A DNA stretch of 64,000 bases from Scleropages formosus (GCF_900964775.1 NC_041806.1:43636586-43700585); one strand, 5' to 3'; positions 13,846-25,762 are shown, counted from the stretch's first letter. Numbers and translations are program-made. Notes: a model not told the origin generated them from the sequence alone.

Positions 13846-14003
13846 AGGGGGGTGTGGTGGTGGGTTTGGCCTGTGCCTGCTCTCCAGTGGGTCTGGGGTT
13901 CGAGTCCTGCTTGAGGTGCCTTGTGCTGGACTGGTGTCCTATCTTTGGTGTGTCCCCTCCCCCTCCAGCCTTGGGACAAGCGATTTCAGACTGTGTGCGT
14001 GTC
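13846..14003 (+). mobile_element. SINE family 1, shortened copy
   Basis: Has the tRNA-like head with ggggttcgagtcctgcttg, then skips much of the middle and reaches gggacaagcgatttcag and a gtgtgcgtg tail. Confidence 0.7.
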
Positions 14004-15724
14004 AGAATTAGTGACAACATTCAAAAAAGTAACTGTTCGGTACTTAAGAGTGTCATTAGAGAAACCTCCAGCAGGGGGTGGAAATGTGCAGTGGCCTGGA
14101 CTTCCTGTAACTACACTCCCCCGATGACACCGCTGCGATCCATACGGAGACGAGTGACTTTGGTTCTGTTTCCTACGACACAGAGTGAGAACTTGGACTC
14201 TCCTTGATTGGCGTGTGTACTGGGTGGAGCGGTCACTGAGTGCCAAGGATAATGAAACAACAGGAGGAAAAAGACGATAGAGACAAATCTAGATGGTTAG
14301 GTAAGACCTCAGGCAGTTCACTTAAGTTTGTACAGAGCGACAAGAACCTCTGGGGTAATTTCCCAGTCCTGGACAGACAGGATGCAGATCAGAAGATGTT
14401 ATACTGTCAATGGAAATAGAGCAATGCTTATTATTTTTGAACTTACAAACAAAATTTTTGAAATTACAAACCAGGTTTACTGAAGAATCACACGTCTGCA
14501 ACTATGTCTCTTTCTCCTATAATGCACAAATTTGTATTTTCGCTGAGATCTACGTCGCTTTGAAGAAAAGCGCCCGCTAAATGAATAAATGTGAATGTAA
14601 ACTTAATAAAGTTGATCCAGAAATACTGGAAAGACCCGAAAAGATTAATGATGAGACATTAATAATACAGGTGTGTCTTGTTTTTATTAAGTTAAGGTTC
14701 TGCAAGTCTCAGAGAAAGCTCTAAACATTTTAATTAACTTTGAACTACAGTACTTCAGAACAAACTGAAAATGACTGAAAATAAAACTATATCTAAATAT
14801 AAAACTCCTACTTAATGCTGGTTGTTGAGCCATTCATCCCATGTGCAGCATTTGTAATCTTGTTATGATCACAGACAGTTATGAACAGATTGACAGGTGA
14901 GCAGAATTCCTGTTTGCTCTGTTACAGAAAGAAATTTTAGAACATCAATAGAGAAAAGTCATTTAAAAAAAAGAAATAATATGGGAAAATGTTTGCATAT
15001 TCAGAAATGAATAACTCACATATTAGTAACACGAGGAGTCGGTGTATTGTATTATTTAAACCTGTTCACACACAGCATATGACCCATATTTCCGTGCAAT
15101 CTATTCCAACAAATGTGGCCTCTGCACCAGAAGCTGGTGAGCAACTGATCAATTTTCGCAGATTGTGGAAGCTGTTTTCACAGCTAGGTAGGCGACGGTG
15201 GAAAAGAATGACCTCTGGAATTTTCCTGGCATTTCCTGTTTTGAGCTTTTGAAATTGCCAGTAAATGCAATTGCACGCTCATTACAGGAAAAGCTGCCAC
15301 ATGCTGGGTCTGGCCTGTACATGTCTGAAATGTGGAAAGTGAGTGAGACTGGAACGCCTGGTGTTTTCTGATCTGCCAAGGGTGTGGAGGGATCTCATAG
15401 AAATGAAGTTACAGCTTGAGGCTGCATAGTGCAAAGACATGTCCTTCCCACCTTGATATAACTGCCACAAAGTTTTCCAAATCATTACTCACAGAAATGC
15501 TGGAAATCGCTGGTGTCTGAGTCATTAATGGCATACTTTTTTAAAAATTATTTCTGGCTAAATAATGTTTGGATGTTTGTTTCTCCTTTTGCTGTTTGGC
15601 AAAAATGTATAAAATCCTCAATTTGCATGTAGGTAAAATGGAAACTTTAGAAAAATTAACGCCAGAAAGCTTGTTTGTAAGGCACAAAAAAAAATGGGGT
15701 TTAAAGAACAATTAAATGTTTTGT

Positions 15725-16020
15725 AATGTTAATGTGGGGGCACGGAGGGAACAGCACTCTCTCTGTTGGTTCCATGTTCTCTTCATGTTTTCGCGAGATT
15801 CCTCTGGGTGCTCTGGTTTCCTCCCACAGCCCAAAGACAGGTGAGTCAGGTGAACTGACCACGCTGCGTTGCATATGGCCTATGATTGTGCGCGTGTGTG
15901 GCTACCTGTCGATGGATTGGCGTCCTGTGCGGGTGTGCCCCCCCTAGCAAGGTGCCTAGTGACTCCGGTATAGGTTCCGGACCACTGCACCTCTGAAAAG
16001 GACAAAGGGGTTATGAAAGT
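15725..16020 (+). repeat. L2-tail/V-SINE-like interspersed repeat
   Basis: Carries the widespread fish repeat landmarks ggtttcctcccacagccca, ggattggcgtcctgtgc and gtgcctagtgactccgg. Family assignment from memory. Confidence 0.5.
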
Positions 16021-16279
16021 GAGAGAAACGTTAATGATTTTTTTTTTACTTGGTTCTAGCGCCATCTAGCGGGGAGCAGTACATAGCTCAACCGGGTAAC
16101 CATATCTGTGGCCATGGCCTTGTACTGAATTAAAATACATACAGATAACCTGAAGCGCATAGACATTCTTTCAGTCTGGAATCTAACATTATTTAGGTTA
16201 TTTGCTGAATCAGGTTTCATTAAATGCAACACACTTACTACAAGTTTACATTTATTTGCTGCTGGGAATTCTGGAACCT

Positions 16280-16477
16280 AAGGGGGTGTGGTGGTGCAGT
16301 GGGTTGGACCAGGTCCTGCTCTCCAGTGGGTGTGGGTTCGAGTCCCGCTTGGGGTGCCTTGCGACGGACTGGCGTCCCATCCTGGGTGTGTCCCCTCCCC
16401 CCTCCGGCCTTACGCCCTGTGTTGCCGGATAGGCTCTCGCTCCCCGCGACCCTGTATGGGACAAGCGCTTCAGAAAA
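16280..16477 (+). mobile_element. SINE family 1
   Basis: Head, box B and tail all present. Flanked by the target duplication ttctggaacct at 16269-16279 and 16478-16488. Confidence 0.85.
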
Positions 16478-17336
16478 TTCTGGAACCTTCACTGTGGTTA
16501 CAAAGCAGGGAATCCACTGGGAATTAAACCTGCAGCCTTCCAGTCACAAGTCCAGTTGGACCTGTCAGCCTAGGTTGCTCACTGACTTTCCTACGGAGCT
16601 GGTTTTGTAATGGCAATATTTACAGGATGGACAGAACTGCCCCTATATTGCAGGAACCGCTTATAGTGCTTCATGGATAGTCAGCTCACAGTCTGTAGAA
16701 CAAATAAAGCATATGTTATAAATGGTAGAGAAGATTGATGGTGTTCGTAGCTTGGGTTGTTGATCCAGATGTTCAGATGTTCGCCAGGCTTCGATGATGT
16801 CATGTTGACTGGTGATGAAACGTTTGCAGTCTGAATGCCAAGGTTGGCAAACATCTGAATATCTGAACATAGGGAATATGAGAAATGTATCAGATGTGTA
16901 TGATATCAAATATATATTACTACTGTTTCTTTATTTTTTAATTTAAGGAACATTTTATATTTACTCATGGCAAATAATTACTTTTCCATTATTAAGTGCA
17001 CTCATGACTTGAAGAAGCCTGAAAAAAATCCCAATAAAAAAACAAACAAAACCTAACTAGAATACTCCTGAACTACATTTTATCACAGAATTCTGATATA
17101 CAACAAATCAATAACTTCACAATATTTTATATCAGTTAATCAGTTTAATTTTTGTGGCTTAATCTGAAAATATAGACAGTAAGAGCATAATATTTCTCTG
17201 ACTGTAAGTTTGTATCCTTGTTCAGAGCTGTTCTTCAAATATATCTTAAAAGAAAACAGTGAAAAACACTGGATAAATTCCAGAATGACCTAACTCTGTT
17301 GAAATCTCTGTATGACCTTGTTGTAAAGCACAACTT

Positions 17337-18347
17337 TCAGGGAGATTCACCAAGCACATTTAGCAGTGAAGACCCCTGGTAACACACCTTAAAAGTAACA
17401 ATGAGCTTTACACACTTCTGAAACCATGGATAGAATAATGCATATATTATTGGATTAATGGAGGAGTTCAGAAACAGAACAGCATATGTAATATTTTGCA
17501 TTTCAACATAAAAAGTCAAGGACACAACATCGGGGTCGACAAAGACTGTAAAAGATGGCATCAAACACAGCAGGAAAACAGCCACTACGATTCCCAGGGT
17601 CTTAGCAGCTTTCTTCTCCGATGCCATTGACTTCATTTTTGTTGTGTTGTGAAACGTGTTTGCTTTATTGGCACATCTAATTGTCTTTGCATGATGTCTG
17701 GCAATGATAAATATTTTTATGTACAAGATTATCATTAAAACAGATGGAAAAATAAACACCAGCAAAAGATCAACGATATCCCATGTGTCGCTGGCTGTAA
17801 CAGAACACACTGTAAGGCTTGCAGTGGTATTTGTCGTGTCAGTAATACTTGTGGAGAAGTAATAAAGAACCGTGTTGAGGAATATTGAAGTGCACCAGAT
17901 AAAAAATATTATCAGTAAACTTATGTTGACTGTAATCTTGGCTGAGTAGAAAAAGGGATTACAAACAGCAAGATATCGGTCCACTGCGATGAAAATAACA
18001 TTATAAAGAGACACAGAGGTTAGATAGTAAGCAAAAATTTTATAAACCACGCAGAAAGTTCTCCCAAAATTCCAGCACACCTCTATCGTTGTGCTCAGGC
18101 CAAAAGGCATCACGGTGACCCCAACCAGGAGGTCAGCCACAGCCAGGGAGAGGATGAAGAAGTTGGTCGGTGTGTGGAGCTGCTTGAAGTGGGAGATGGA
18201 GATGATCACCAGCAGGTTTCCGCACACTGTCAGTAGCACGACTCCTGCTGCACACACATACAGAAACACACAGAGGGAATTTTGCTGTGTTTCTCCAGAG
18301 CAAAATGAGTTATAAGATGGCCATGGATTAGACTCCGTAGCATCCAT
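17337..18347 (-). CDS. TAAR A: trace amine-associated receptor, Asp5.42-only type
   Basis: Single-exon class A GPCR of 336 aa, predicted amine-sensing olfactory receptor at the plasma membrane, probably coupling to Golf/Gs. Seven membrane segments run from CAAGVVLLTVCGN (TM1) to the TAAR fingerprint [16 protein letters not shown] in TM7. It has VDRY at the end of TM3 and the TM3 and ECL2 cysteines. The residue seven places after Cys3.25 is Ala, not Asp3.32. TM5 has Asp eight places before Pro5.50 (DLLLVFIFP), i.e. Asp5.42. The toggle Trp6.48 is Leu (CLMP). The frame is open to 18518, but the Met of MDATES is chosen because TAAR C's start aligns with it. Intact. Confidence 0.92.
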   Translation of the reverse strand: MDATESNPWPSYNSFCSGETQQNSLCVFLYVCAAGVVLLTVCGNLLVIISISHFKQLHTPTNFFILSLAVADLLVGVTVMPFGLSTTIEVCWNFGRTFCVVYKIFAYYLTSVSLYNVIFIAVDRYLAVCNPFFYSAKITVNISLLIIFFIWCTSIFLNTVLYYFSTSITDTTNTTASLTVCSVTASDTWDIVDLLLVFIFPSVLMIILYIKIFIIARHHAKTIRCANKANTFHNTTKMKSMASEKKAAKTLGIVVAVFLLCLMPSFTVFVDPDVVSLTFYVEMQNITYAVLFLNSSINPIIYALFYPWFQKCVKLIVTFKVCYQGSSLLNVLGESP

Positions 18348-18883
18348 GGAGCTTAAAAATGCTTGAAAACACAGTGCTGGTCTCCGTTCATTTGTACAAA
18401 GAGTGAACCATGAATTAGATATTGAGCATAAATTGTTCTCTGGGTTTCTCGTTTTTAAGTGGCATGGGGTAATATTTATACATGGCACAACCTCTTTTTT
18501 AATACGGTAGGCTTTCACCTGCCAATGGACCTAATGATCCCTGTTGAACTGGGGGTTGCTGGAAAATTCGAGACAAGTGTTAACAATGCCACGTGGGGAA
18601 ACACTTGTTGTTTTACCGCAGTTAACAACATTCAAATCTACAGAAATTATTAAAATCCCTGTTTACACACATTTCATCAAGAATTCAAGCTAGAAGTCCA
18701 AAAGCCCTAGCAGTAACTGTACACCCATACAGCTGCTCATTGTAAAAGCATACAGATAAGTGAATATTTACATTTATTCATGTAGTGGATGCTTTTCTCC
18801 AAAGCAACTTACAATGTGAAGCTACATAAAATTTTTTATCCATTTATACAGGAGGGAAATTTTACTGGAATATATTACTGAGA

Positions 18884-19091
18884 GGGGGCGCGGTGGTGCA
18901 GTGGGTTGGACCGGGTCCTCCTCTCTGGTGGGTCTGGGGTTCGAGTCCCGCCTGGGGTGCCTTGCGGCGGACTGGTGTCCCGTCCTGGGTGTGTCCCCTC
19001 CTCCTCCGGCTTTGTGCCCTGTGTTGCCGGGTAGGCTCTGGTTCCCTGCAACCCTATATGGGACAAGCGGTTCAGAAAATGTGTGTGTGTG
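18884..19091 (+). mobile_element. SINE family 1, full copy
   Basis: Starts with gggggcgcggtggtgcagtg and ends in a (GT)n tail. Flanked by the 13-base target duplication tatattactgaga at 18871-18883 and 19092-19104. Confidence 0.9.
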
Positions 19092-19228
19092 TATATTACT
19101 GAGATACATTTCCATACAGTAGCAATACCTACTTTATAAATGGGCAAATAATTCTAAGTTGCCTTAGATAAATGCATCAGTTAAATGAAGGTACAAATTA
19201 TTAAATTAAATCAAACTAATTACAAATT

Positions 19229-19362
19229 AACTAGGTGGCATGGTGGGTTTTGCTTGTATCTGCTGTGTGACAGGTCTGGGGTTCAAGCCTTACTTGGTGT
19301 GTGTTGTGATGGACTAGTATCCTGTCCTGGGTGTGTCCAGAGCCTCTCCCTTCAGCCTTGTG
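19229..19362 (+). mobile_element. SINE family 1, 5' part
   Basis: Head and middle only (ggtctggggttcaagcc, ggactagtatcctgtcctgg). It runs directly into the next copy. Confidence 0.65.
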
Positions 19363-19571
19363 GAGGGGGGGTGTGGTGATGCAGCAGGTTTAGCCAGTGT
19401 CTGCTCTCTTGTGGGTTTAAGTCTTGCTTAGGGTGCCTTGTGATGGACTGGTGTCCCATCCTGGGTGTGACCCCTCCCCCTCCAGCCTTGTGCTCTGTGT
19501 TGCTGGGTCAGGCTCTGACTTGCTGTGACCCTGCTTGGGACAAGTGGTTTCAGGCACTGTGTGTGTGTGAG
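19363..19571 (+). mobile_element. SINE family 1, diverged copy
   Basis: Head to (GT)n tail present, with many changes, so probably older than the 18884 copy. It abuts the preceding partial copy. Confidence 0.75.
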
Positions 19572-20135
19572 AAAAGGACTGTAAATACTCACTCGCAGTC
19601 ACTTTTCATAACTGTTTGTCCTGGCCATAGTCGTGGTTGTCTGGACCTTATCCTTTAATCAATAGACACAAGGCTGGGGGTACGCGAATGGGATGCCAGT
19701 CCATCACAGGGTAACCACACACTCAGACAATCCATGTATTTTTTATTGCATTCTAAATGAACATTTTTACCTTGTTTATCTATCCTGAATTGCTCCACTA
19801 AAATTGTCGTGAACTTTGGGCATACACTAAATACAAAAAGTCTGCAAAAATACTGAAATACACACTGGTTTCTCAAAGATACACTTACTGGTGTGTATCA
19901 CACTTTGACTGGCACCCAACAATTTTCACAGGAGTCTGAGTGACCTCCCATACAGTATGCAGTGCTTTCCATCAACTCACGAAATCATCTTCCACAAATT
20001 CCAAATCTGTCCACTTGCACTTGCATGTCCATTCATCAAAGCAATACTAACAATTTACATGTCCACCCTGTCATTTTCACAGAAGGAACACAAGCTTATA
20101 ATTTCATGTATAAATGACTAAAAGTGAAAAAAAAA

Positions 20136-20345
20136 TACACACAGATGCAATGGTGCAGTGGGTTTGGCCAATGCCTGCTGTGTGATAAATCTGGGGTTTG
20201 AGTCCTGCTTGGGGTGCCCTGTGATGGACTGGTGTCCCATCCTGGGTGTGTCCCCTCTCCCTCTAGCCCTGCACCTTGTGTTGCCAGGAGAGGCTCCAGT
20301 TTACTGTAACCCTGCTTGGCACATACCATTATAGACAGTGTGTGG
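20136..20345 (+). mobile_element. SINE family 1, diverged copy
   Basis: Has atggtgcagtgggtttggcc, ctggggtttgagtcctgc and ggactggtgtcccatcctgg, with a degraded tail. Confidence 0.7.
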
Positions 20346-20810
20346 GGGAAAAAATACAGAAATGCTTGAAAGTATGTGAAGCCCTTGTGACCCTTCCAAG
20401 GTGACATTATTTAATGACAAGCAGACTTTTTTTTAATCTGACATTAACACAGATGTGTAATGACCAGTTCCATATGTTGGTTTAGAGGAACTCATGCGTG
20501 CAACACAAAAAACAAAAGTAGTGCAGGTGCAAGAAGTGAACCCTAATTTGCAGTGGTTAAACCAAGTAGGTCAGTAAAATCAGGTGTATAAATCACAATC
20601 GTCCATTCATGTTATATTTATTTATTTATTTGTTTATTTTAAGATTGAAGATTTAAATTTATAAGTTTGTTTTAATACTGTCCAAGAATAATGACCATCC
20701 CTATAGGATTCACAAACTTTCAAGCAGCACTGTAAAGTGTAAATGAATAAATGTAAAGAAATAAATGAATAAATAAATGATTACATATAAATGTAAATTT
20801 CAATGACTTT

Positions 20811-20874
20811 AGCTGCCGCCTCTCATTGTGTCTTGTTCCTCTGTAGGAACAAGACACAATGAAGGGCGGCAGCT
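20811..20874. repeat. Near-perfect 30-bp inverted repeat with 4-base loop
   Basis: The left arm 20811-20840 starts agctgccgcc and ends gtcttgttcct. The right arm 20845-20874 is its reverse complement except for about two bases. The loop is ctgt. It would form a long stable hairpin in RNA or single-stranded DNA. No gene partner is recognised. Confidence 0.85.
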
Positions 20875-22427
20875 ATTCTATATCATGTGTACATTTATCA
20901 ACTTCCTCTGATCCAAATGTTTCATGCAGTGTGGATGCAATTATCTGTCACCTCCTATAAATATCCTAGAATTAAGCTGCTGCTTTGCAGACGCCCCCCC
21001 CCCCCCAACCCCGATCAACGGTTCATCTCCGATCTCACTAACAGCCTTCGTTTCCTCACTTTCTGTTTCTCTTGTTTCATTCCTCACACATTCTGCAGTC
21101 TGTCTCAATCTCACATCTGTAGCAAATCACCATCTGAACAAGGGACCACGTGCCAGTGTTTTCAGAAAGCATCTCAGTATTGTTCTCCAGCTCTCCAGTC
21201 TCCGCCCGAACTTATTGTAGGTTCACTGTGCTGAAATCAGAGCTGTTACTTCTCCTGTAAGCTAAGGCATCCCAGACAAAATTATAAAACACCTTTGCGG
21301 AGTCAACGCACATGCATTTCATGTGTTCTATGTATGGTGAAACATATTCAACACTCTCACGTTAATGTCCTTATGATCAAAGTGCCTAAGAATCATCTGC
21401 ATTAATATATATCCCCTTCATGCACACACTACTTCTTCTCTGTTCTATTCACAAAGCACATAACCAAAATCTTCCATCTCAGCTGCATAGTTGTGCAACA
21501 TCTTGGGGGGATCTTCATAGCAGGGTCAAGATTTTCACTGCACTCTAAACCAAAAAGCACCAAAAACAGTGGGTGACACACCCCCCCAAACACACAATCA
21601 CAGTTTAACCCTTTTGATAGCAGGCGCTTTGTAAAACTGAGAAATTGGGACAGAAGAATTATAAAAACCTCACCTATGATCACCTATAAGTCATTGACAA
21701 AGTATATATTAATGCAACTAATTTCCATGTTCCCACACAGGTTATTTCCAGCAACTGATCACCACCCCATCTCCAATTACTTTAAATGACCTGAAAACCA
21801 TCACTTCAACTGCTCCGGAAAAATCTCATGTAGAAATACGTCCAACACAACAAAAATATGCTTGAAAAGCTATATAGTAATGTATATGAAATTTCAATGT
21901 GATGTCACAATCATAGTTTGGACAGTTGTGTGGAACTGTGACCTGTGTAGGCTTTAAATAATTGAACAAATTTGACTCAGTTTATTTCTTACTAAAATTA
22001 TTAGCTGTACAAGCAAGTAAATGCCAAAATTAGTATGAGGGGAAAAAGAGGAGAAAAATAATTTCACTTTGAATGGGAGCAAACATACGCTTCTTTGGAA
22101 ACCAGCAATACGAGTGGTTACCTTTTTAAACAGAAAAACCTTTTTTGTTTAATACACTGCCATTTTGCTTGATTTTTTTTTTTTTTTACTCCATTGACTG
22201 AAAGTTTGGTAATATTCAATGATCCTGTCCTTATTTTTCTAGAATGACACCTGAGCGTATAAAAAAGCTGAACACATGCCTGGCATTTCTGTTGTTGCCA
22301 AACCCCCTTTTTATCTGTCTATTGGTTACAGGCTGCAATAAGTGACATTAAAGACTTGGAGGGCATTGCTACTGTCAAATAATTCTAACTTGAAATTAAT
22401 AATAACAACTAATTTAAGGTTTCTGAA

Positions 22428-22621
22428 CACACACACATTTTTGGAACCACTTGTCCCATACAGGGAACCGGAGCCTACCCAGTAACACAGGGCATAAGGC
22501 CGGAGGGGACACATCTAGGACGGGACACCAGTCCATCACAAGGCACCCCAAGTGGGACTCGAACCCCAGACCCACTGGAGAGCAGGACTGTAGTCCAACC
22601 CACTGCGCCACCGCACCCATA
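22428..22621 (-). mobile_element. SINE family 1, reverse copy
   Basis: Tail (CA)n at left, head at right. The flank ggtttctgaacaca occurs on both sides, consistent with a target duplication. Confidence 0.8.
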
Positions 22622-22886
22622 TGGTTTCTGAACACATTGGTACTCAAATGACACTTTACTAATGGGTGTCTGTGGAGTCCCCCAAACATTTCTTAAAATC
22701 AAAGTAACCAAAAATTGCATTCAGGTCTTCATCAGGCTATTGTAACTACGGTATGTGTCTATATTTGTACAACAGCTTTTATTTTCATATTTATGATCTC
22801 AATTTTATTTGTGCGCTCTGTGTATGATATGGAAATGACAGAGTGGTATTTGGTACTTACCTTTATTCCTCGAACAAAATGCATTT

Positions 22887-23906
22887 CTACATAATCTGTG
22901 CAAATACACTCTTCAATGAACAATTCACATTAGACATCCTACAGGTTAAGATGTCTTTCGCACACCTCCGAAACCACGGATAAAAGAAAGCATATATTAT
23001 GGGATTAATGAGTGAGTTTAAGAGGAGAATCCATTTTGAAGCCTTATTTAACTGTGCATACACATATGGACTTACAGTACTAGGATCTATAAATGGACAT
23101 ACACAACTTGGTATCATACACAGAACAAAGACACCTACTAGAATCCCAAGTGTTTTCGCAGCTTTTCGTTCTGATGCCATGGATAATTTCCTTTTCCTTG
23201 AATCCATTAAATATTCCTTTTTGGCAGTAGATCTTATGGCATTTGCATGTACGTTTACTAGGGCAAATATTCTTATGTACAGAAATATCATAGTGCAGCA
23301 TGGAAAAATAAATACTAATATTAAATCAACAAAAGCTGAAGAATAATTAATTTCTACAGAACATTTTACAGGGCAATGCAAATTTTCCTCAACTGAGTTA
23401 TTATTTACAACTGAGACTTTAATGTCATTTTTATTGAATAAAACCAAAAAGGCATTATAAATGAATGAGAAGAACCAGATAGAAAATATGACACACAACG
23501 TTAAATTGACTGTAATTTTGCTGGAGTAGAAAAAAGGGTCAGACAGAACCAAAAAGCGATCCACAGCAATGAAAGCAACGTTATAAATTGAGACACACGT
23601 CAGGGAAAATGCAGTTACGCTGGAAGATAAGCAAAACGCTTTGCTGAATACCCAGTTTGTTTCTATGAACACACTGAAGGCGAAAGGCATCACCATAACT
23701 CCAATGAGAAGGTCGGCTAGAGCCAGGGAGAAGACGAAGAAGTTGGTCGGTGTGTGGAGTTCCTTGAAGTGGGAGATGGAGATGATCACCAGCATGTTTC
23801 CACACACTGTCAGTAGCACGACTCCTGCAGCACACACATAGAGAAACACATACAGTGGAGTCTTCTGCATTTCTCCAGAGCAGGAGGCATTGTAGGACTT
23901 CCACAT
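22887..23906 (-). CDS. TAAR B: trace amine-associated receptor, Asp5.42-only type
   Basis: Single-exon GPCR, 339 aa from the first in-frame ATG (MWKSYNASC). The seven-helix plan is clear, with the TAAR fingerprint NSLINPIIYAFFYPWF. TM3 has Ala where Asp3.32 is expected; TM5 has Asp5.42 (DLILVFIFP); Trp6.48 is Met (CMIP); the DRY motif reads DRF. The open frame continues upstream without an ATG. The codon aligned with the start Met of TAARs A and C is CTG at 23925-23927, so this receptor probably starts seven residues further in. Predicted amine-type olfactory receptor. Otherwise intact. It shares an upstream block with TAAR C. Confidence 0.9.
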   Translation of the reverse strand: MWKSYNASCSGEMQKTPLYVFLYVCAAGVVLLTVCGNMLVIISISHFKELHTPTNFFVFSLALADLLIGVMVMPFAFSVFIETNWVFSKAFCLSSSVTAFSLTCVSIYNVAFIAVDRFLVLSDPFFYSSKITVNLTLCVIFSIWFFSFIYNAFLVLFNKNDIKVSVVNNNSVEENLHCPVKCSVEINYSSAFVDLILVFIFPCCTMIFLYIRIFALVNVHANAIRSTAKKEYLMDSRKRKLSMASERKAAKTLGILVGVFVLCMIPSCVCPFIDPSTVSPYVYAQLNKASKWILLLNSLINPIIYAFFYPWFRRCAKDILTCRMSNVNCSLKSVFAQIM

Positions 23907-24209
23907 GTCAGCGTCCTTTATATCCAGGTGTGATAAAGTCAGTACCGAAAACAAGCAACCTTGAGCATGTTTGTAGTTATGTTTCTCTTATAGATTGTTA
24001 CAGGTCTTTTCTTTTTAAAGTCCGCAAGTCCTTTAAAAAATTAAACAACCCTTGAAAACAGCAGAATATAATAAAACTTTGAGAGAGCTGATCCTAGAAA
24101 TGAAAAACATGGCATTAAGTTAACTGGAATTACTTTCACATCAGCAGGGTGAAATGGTAACCTAAGAGGCCAGGTGGACTAGGAGTAGTGAATGTGCTTA
24201 ATACTTCAC

Positions 24210-24380
24210 TGTGGGGAGGTATTTATATGCTTAAGCTCCTGTTTTTTCTGACTTTTTTGAGGAGTTAATCACTGTCCAAGTTAATGACTTTAGCTGATCA
24301 GGGGTTTGCTGGAAAAGCCCAGGAGCATACACCTGAAGAAGGCCAAAGCAAAACAGCTCAATTAAAGAAAAATGGACAAC
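24210..24380 (-). promoter_or_regulatory. Putative promoter block of TAAR B, shared with TAAR C
   Basis: On the gene strand this has a TATA-like CATATAAATACC near 24218-24228. Further upstream is a stretch matching 27768-27945 upstream of TAAR C. The shared words on the plus strand include gacttttttgaggagttaat and agcaaaacagc. The gap from TATA to ATG is about 310 bases. Function is inferred from position and sharing. Confidence 0.5.
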
Positions 24381-24595
24381 AACAGTGATGCTGCAGCATT
24401 AGATGAAGTGCAAAATGCTTGTTTGAGGCCATGAACTTATATGGAAAAACATTTTCTGTCCCTAAAAGCAATATATAATTTTCATGCAAGGTGCTGAGTC
24501 AAACCTGACCTATAGCAACCACTAACGTGGTTTTTAAGGCAAGAACAGAGGTGGGTTGCTGGGTCCTTCCTTTGCATGTTGGGGGCAGCAAATGC

Positions 24596-24697
24596 AGGGG
24601 GAAACACAGAGCCACCAAACACCCCAAGCAGGACTTGAACCCAAGACTCAACACAGCAAGGCACCAGTCAAACCTGCTGCACCACTAGACCCCCCAA
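24596..24697 (-). mobile_element. SINE family 1, head fragment, reverse
   Basis: Has caccccaagcaggacttgaaccc and ctgctgcaccactagacccccc, the reverse complement of the head. Confidence 0.6.
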
Positions 24698-24756
24698 TAT
24701 ATAGTTTACCTTATCTTTATTTGTTTACCTTTATTCATTATTTAGCAGACACTTTC

Positions 24757-24905
24757 GTGGGAGGCATGGTGGTGCAGCGGGGAGCACTGCCACCTCAGAA
24801 TTTAAATATCCAGTAGCGTAAACGTGTGTGTACCCTGTGATGGATCGCCATCCCGTTACAGGGTATACCCCTCTTAGCGCAGTGCCTAGTGATTCCGGGT
24901 TTTAA
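24757..24905 (+). repeat. L2-tail-like interspersed repeat
   Basis: Starts gggaggcatggtggtgcagc and contains ggatcgccatcccgttacagg and gcagtgcctagtgattccgg, as in the repeat at 15725-16020. Confidence 0.5.
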
Positions 24906-25014
24906 ACAACCAGTGGCTTACTCAGTCAAGACTTTTGGTTTTGACTGCATTTGTTGTTTGTAAGGTTCATTATTTTTGTATAAACACTTCTGTTCTGTGC
25001 GGGGCATGGCGGGG

Positions 25015-25160
25015 CATGGCGGGGCACGGGGTGCCTTGTGGTGGACTGGTGTCCCATCCAGGATGTGTCCCCTCCCTCTTCGGCCTTGTGCCCAGTGTTG
25101 CTGGGTAGGCTCCAGCTTGCCAGAACCTCGGTTGGGAGAAGCAGTTGTAGCAATTACACA
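25015..25160 (+). mobile_element. SINE family 1, 3' part
   Basis: Begins in the middle (ggggtgccttgtggtggact) and runs to gttgggagaagcagttgtag. It is preceded by three copies of ggggcatggc or a near match. Confidence 0.6.
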
Positions 25161-25762
25161 AAAAATTGCACTTCTGTTCTGGGTTATCCACATCCTTTGG
25201 GGTTACCAGAATTTCGTTTCACTAAATTGTCTTTCACTTTTATTCAACTGTGTTATTCTCTTAACAATTTTCTACTGTCCATAGCAGAACAAATGTGACC
25301 TGTTTTTTCCCGACTAATCAATGCATTTCAGTAAAATACAAATGGACTGTGGGACTGACTTGTTTTTAATTTTACAGCCAGGCAATCATCCACATTTCTT
25401 GCAGCTGTACTTTGAAATTCGTAAAGATCGCTGAGAATAGGGATTTGAAATTAACCTGGTAAATACAATTACATACATTAATTCAAATCACCTGAACACC
25501 ACCCTGTAGAACAGTCACAGTTTAACCTGTGTGTGAAAAGGTGATCTGACCCAACAAAAGCAGTTTCTCAGTTTGGCCTTTATATTAAAAAATCACGGTT
25601 AAACTGCCTTTCACAAATTGAATAGCTTATTAAAAAAAGCAATACAGAAAAATATTACTGGAGAAAAAGATAGAGAAAGGACATACATTCATATATGTGG
25701 CTAACAGGTGATAATATCATTCCTCACTAATATTTAATGCACAGCTCTCAAAATGTTTGTAA

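Larger units (their letters stand above)
12771..17336. other. Intergenic region between MOXD1 and TAAR A
   Basis: No gene seen. It holds SINE and other repeat copies at 13305-13512, 13846-14003, about 14530-14615, 15725-16020 and 16280-16477. The rest is AT-rich sequence without long conserved frames. Confidence 0.6.
18348..22886. other. Intergenic region between TAAR A and TAAR B
   Basis: No gene supported. It contains five SINE family 1 copies (18884-19091, 19229-19362, 19363-19571, 20136-20345, 22428-22621), a long hairpin at 20811-20874, an A/T-rich (TTTA)n stretch near 20612-20640 and a poly-C run at about 20995-21006. I cannot classify 20880-21700. Confidence 0.55.

Noticed and set aside
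18884-18990. tRNA gene
   Set aside because: Box A/B-like words are present, but they are the heads of SINEs with no complete cloverleaf; repeated many times.
20887-21234. 115 aa frame between TAARs A and B
   Set aside because: No family recognised, crosses a poly-C run, no splice or promoter context; possibly an old repeat.
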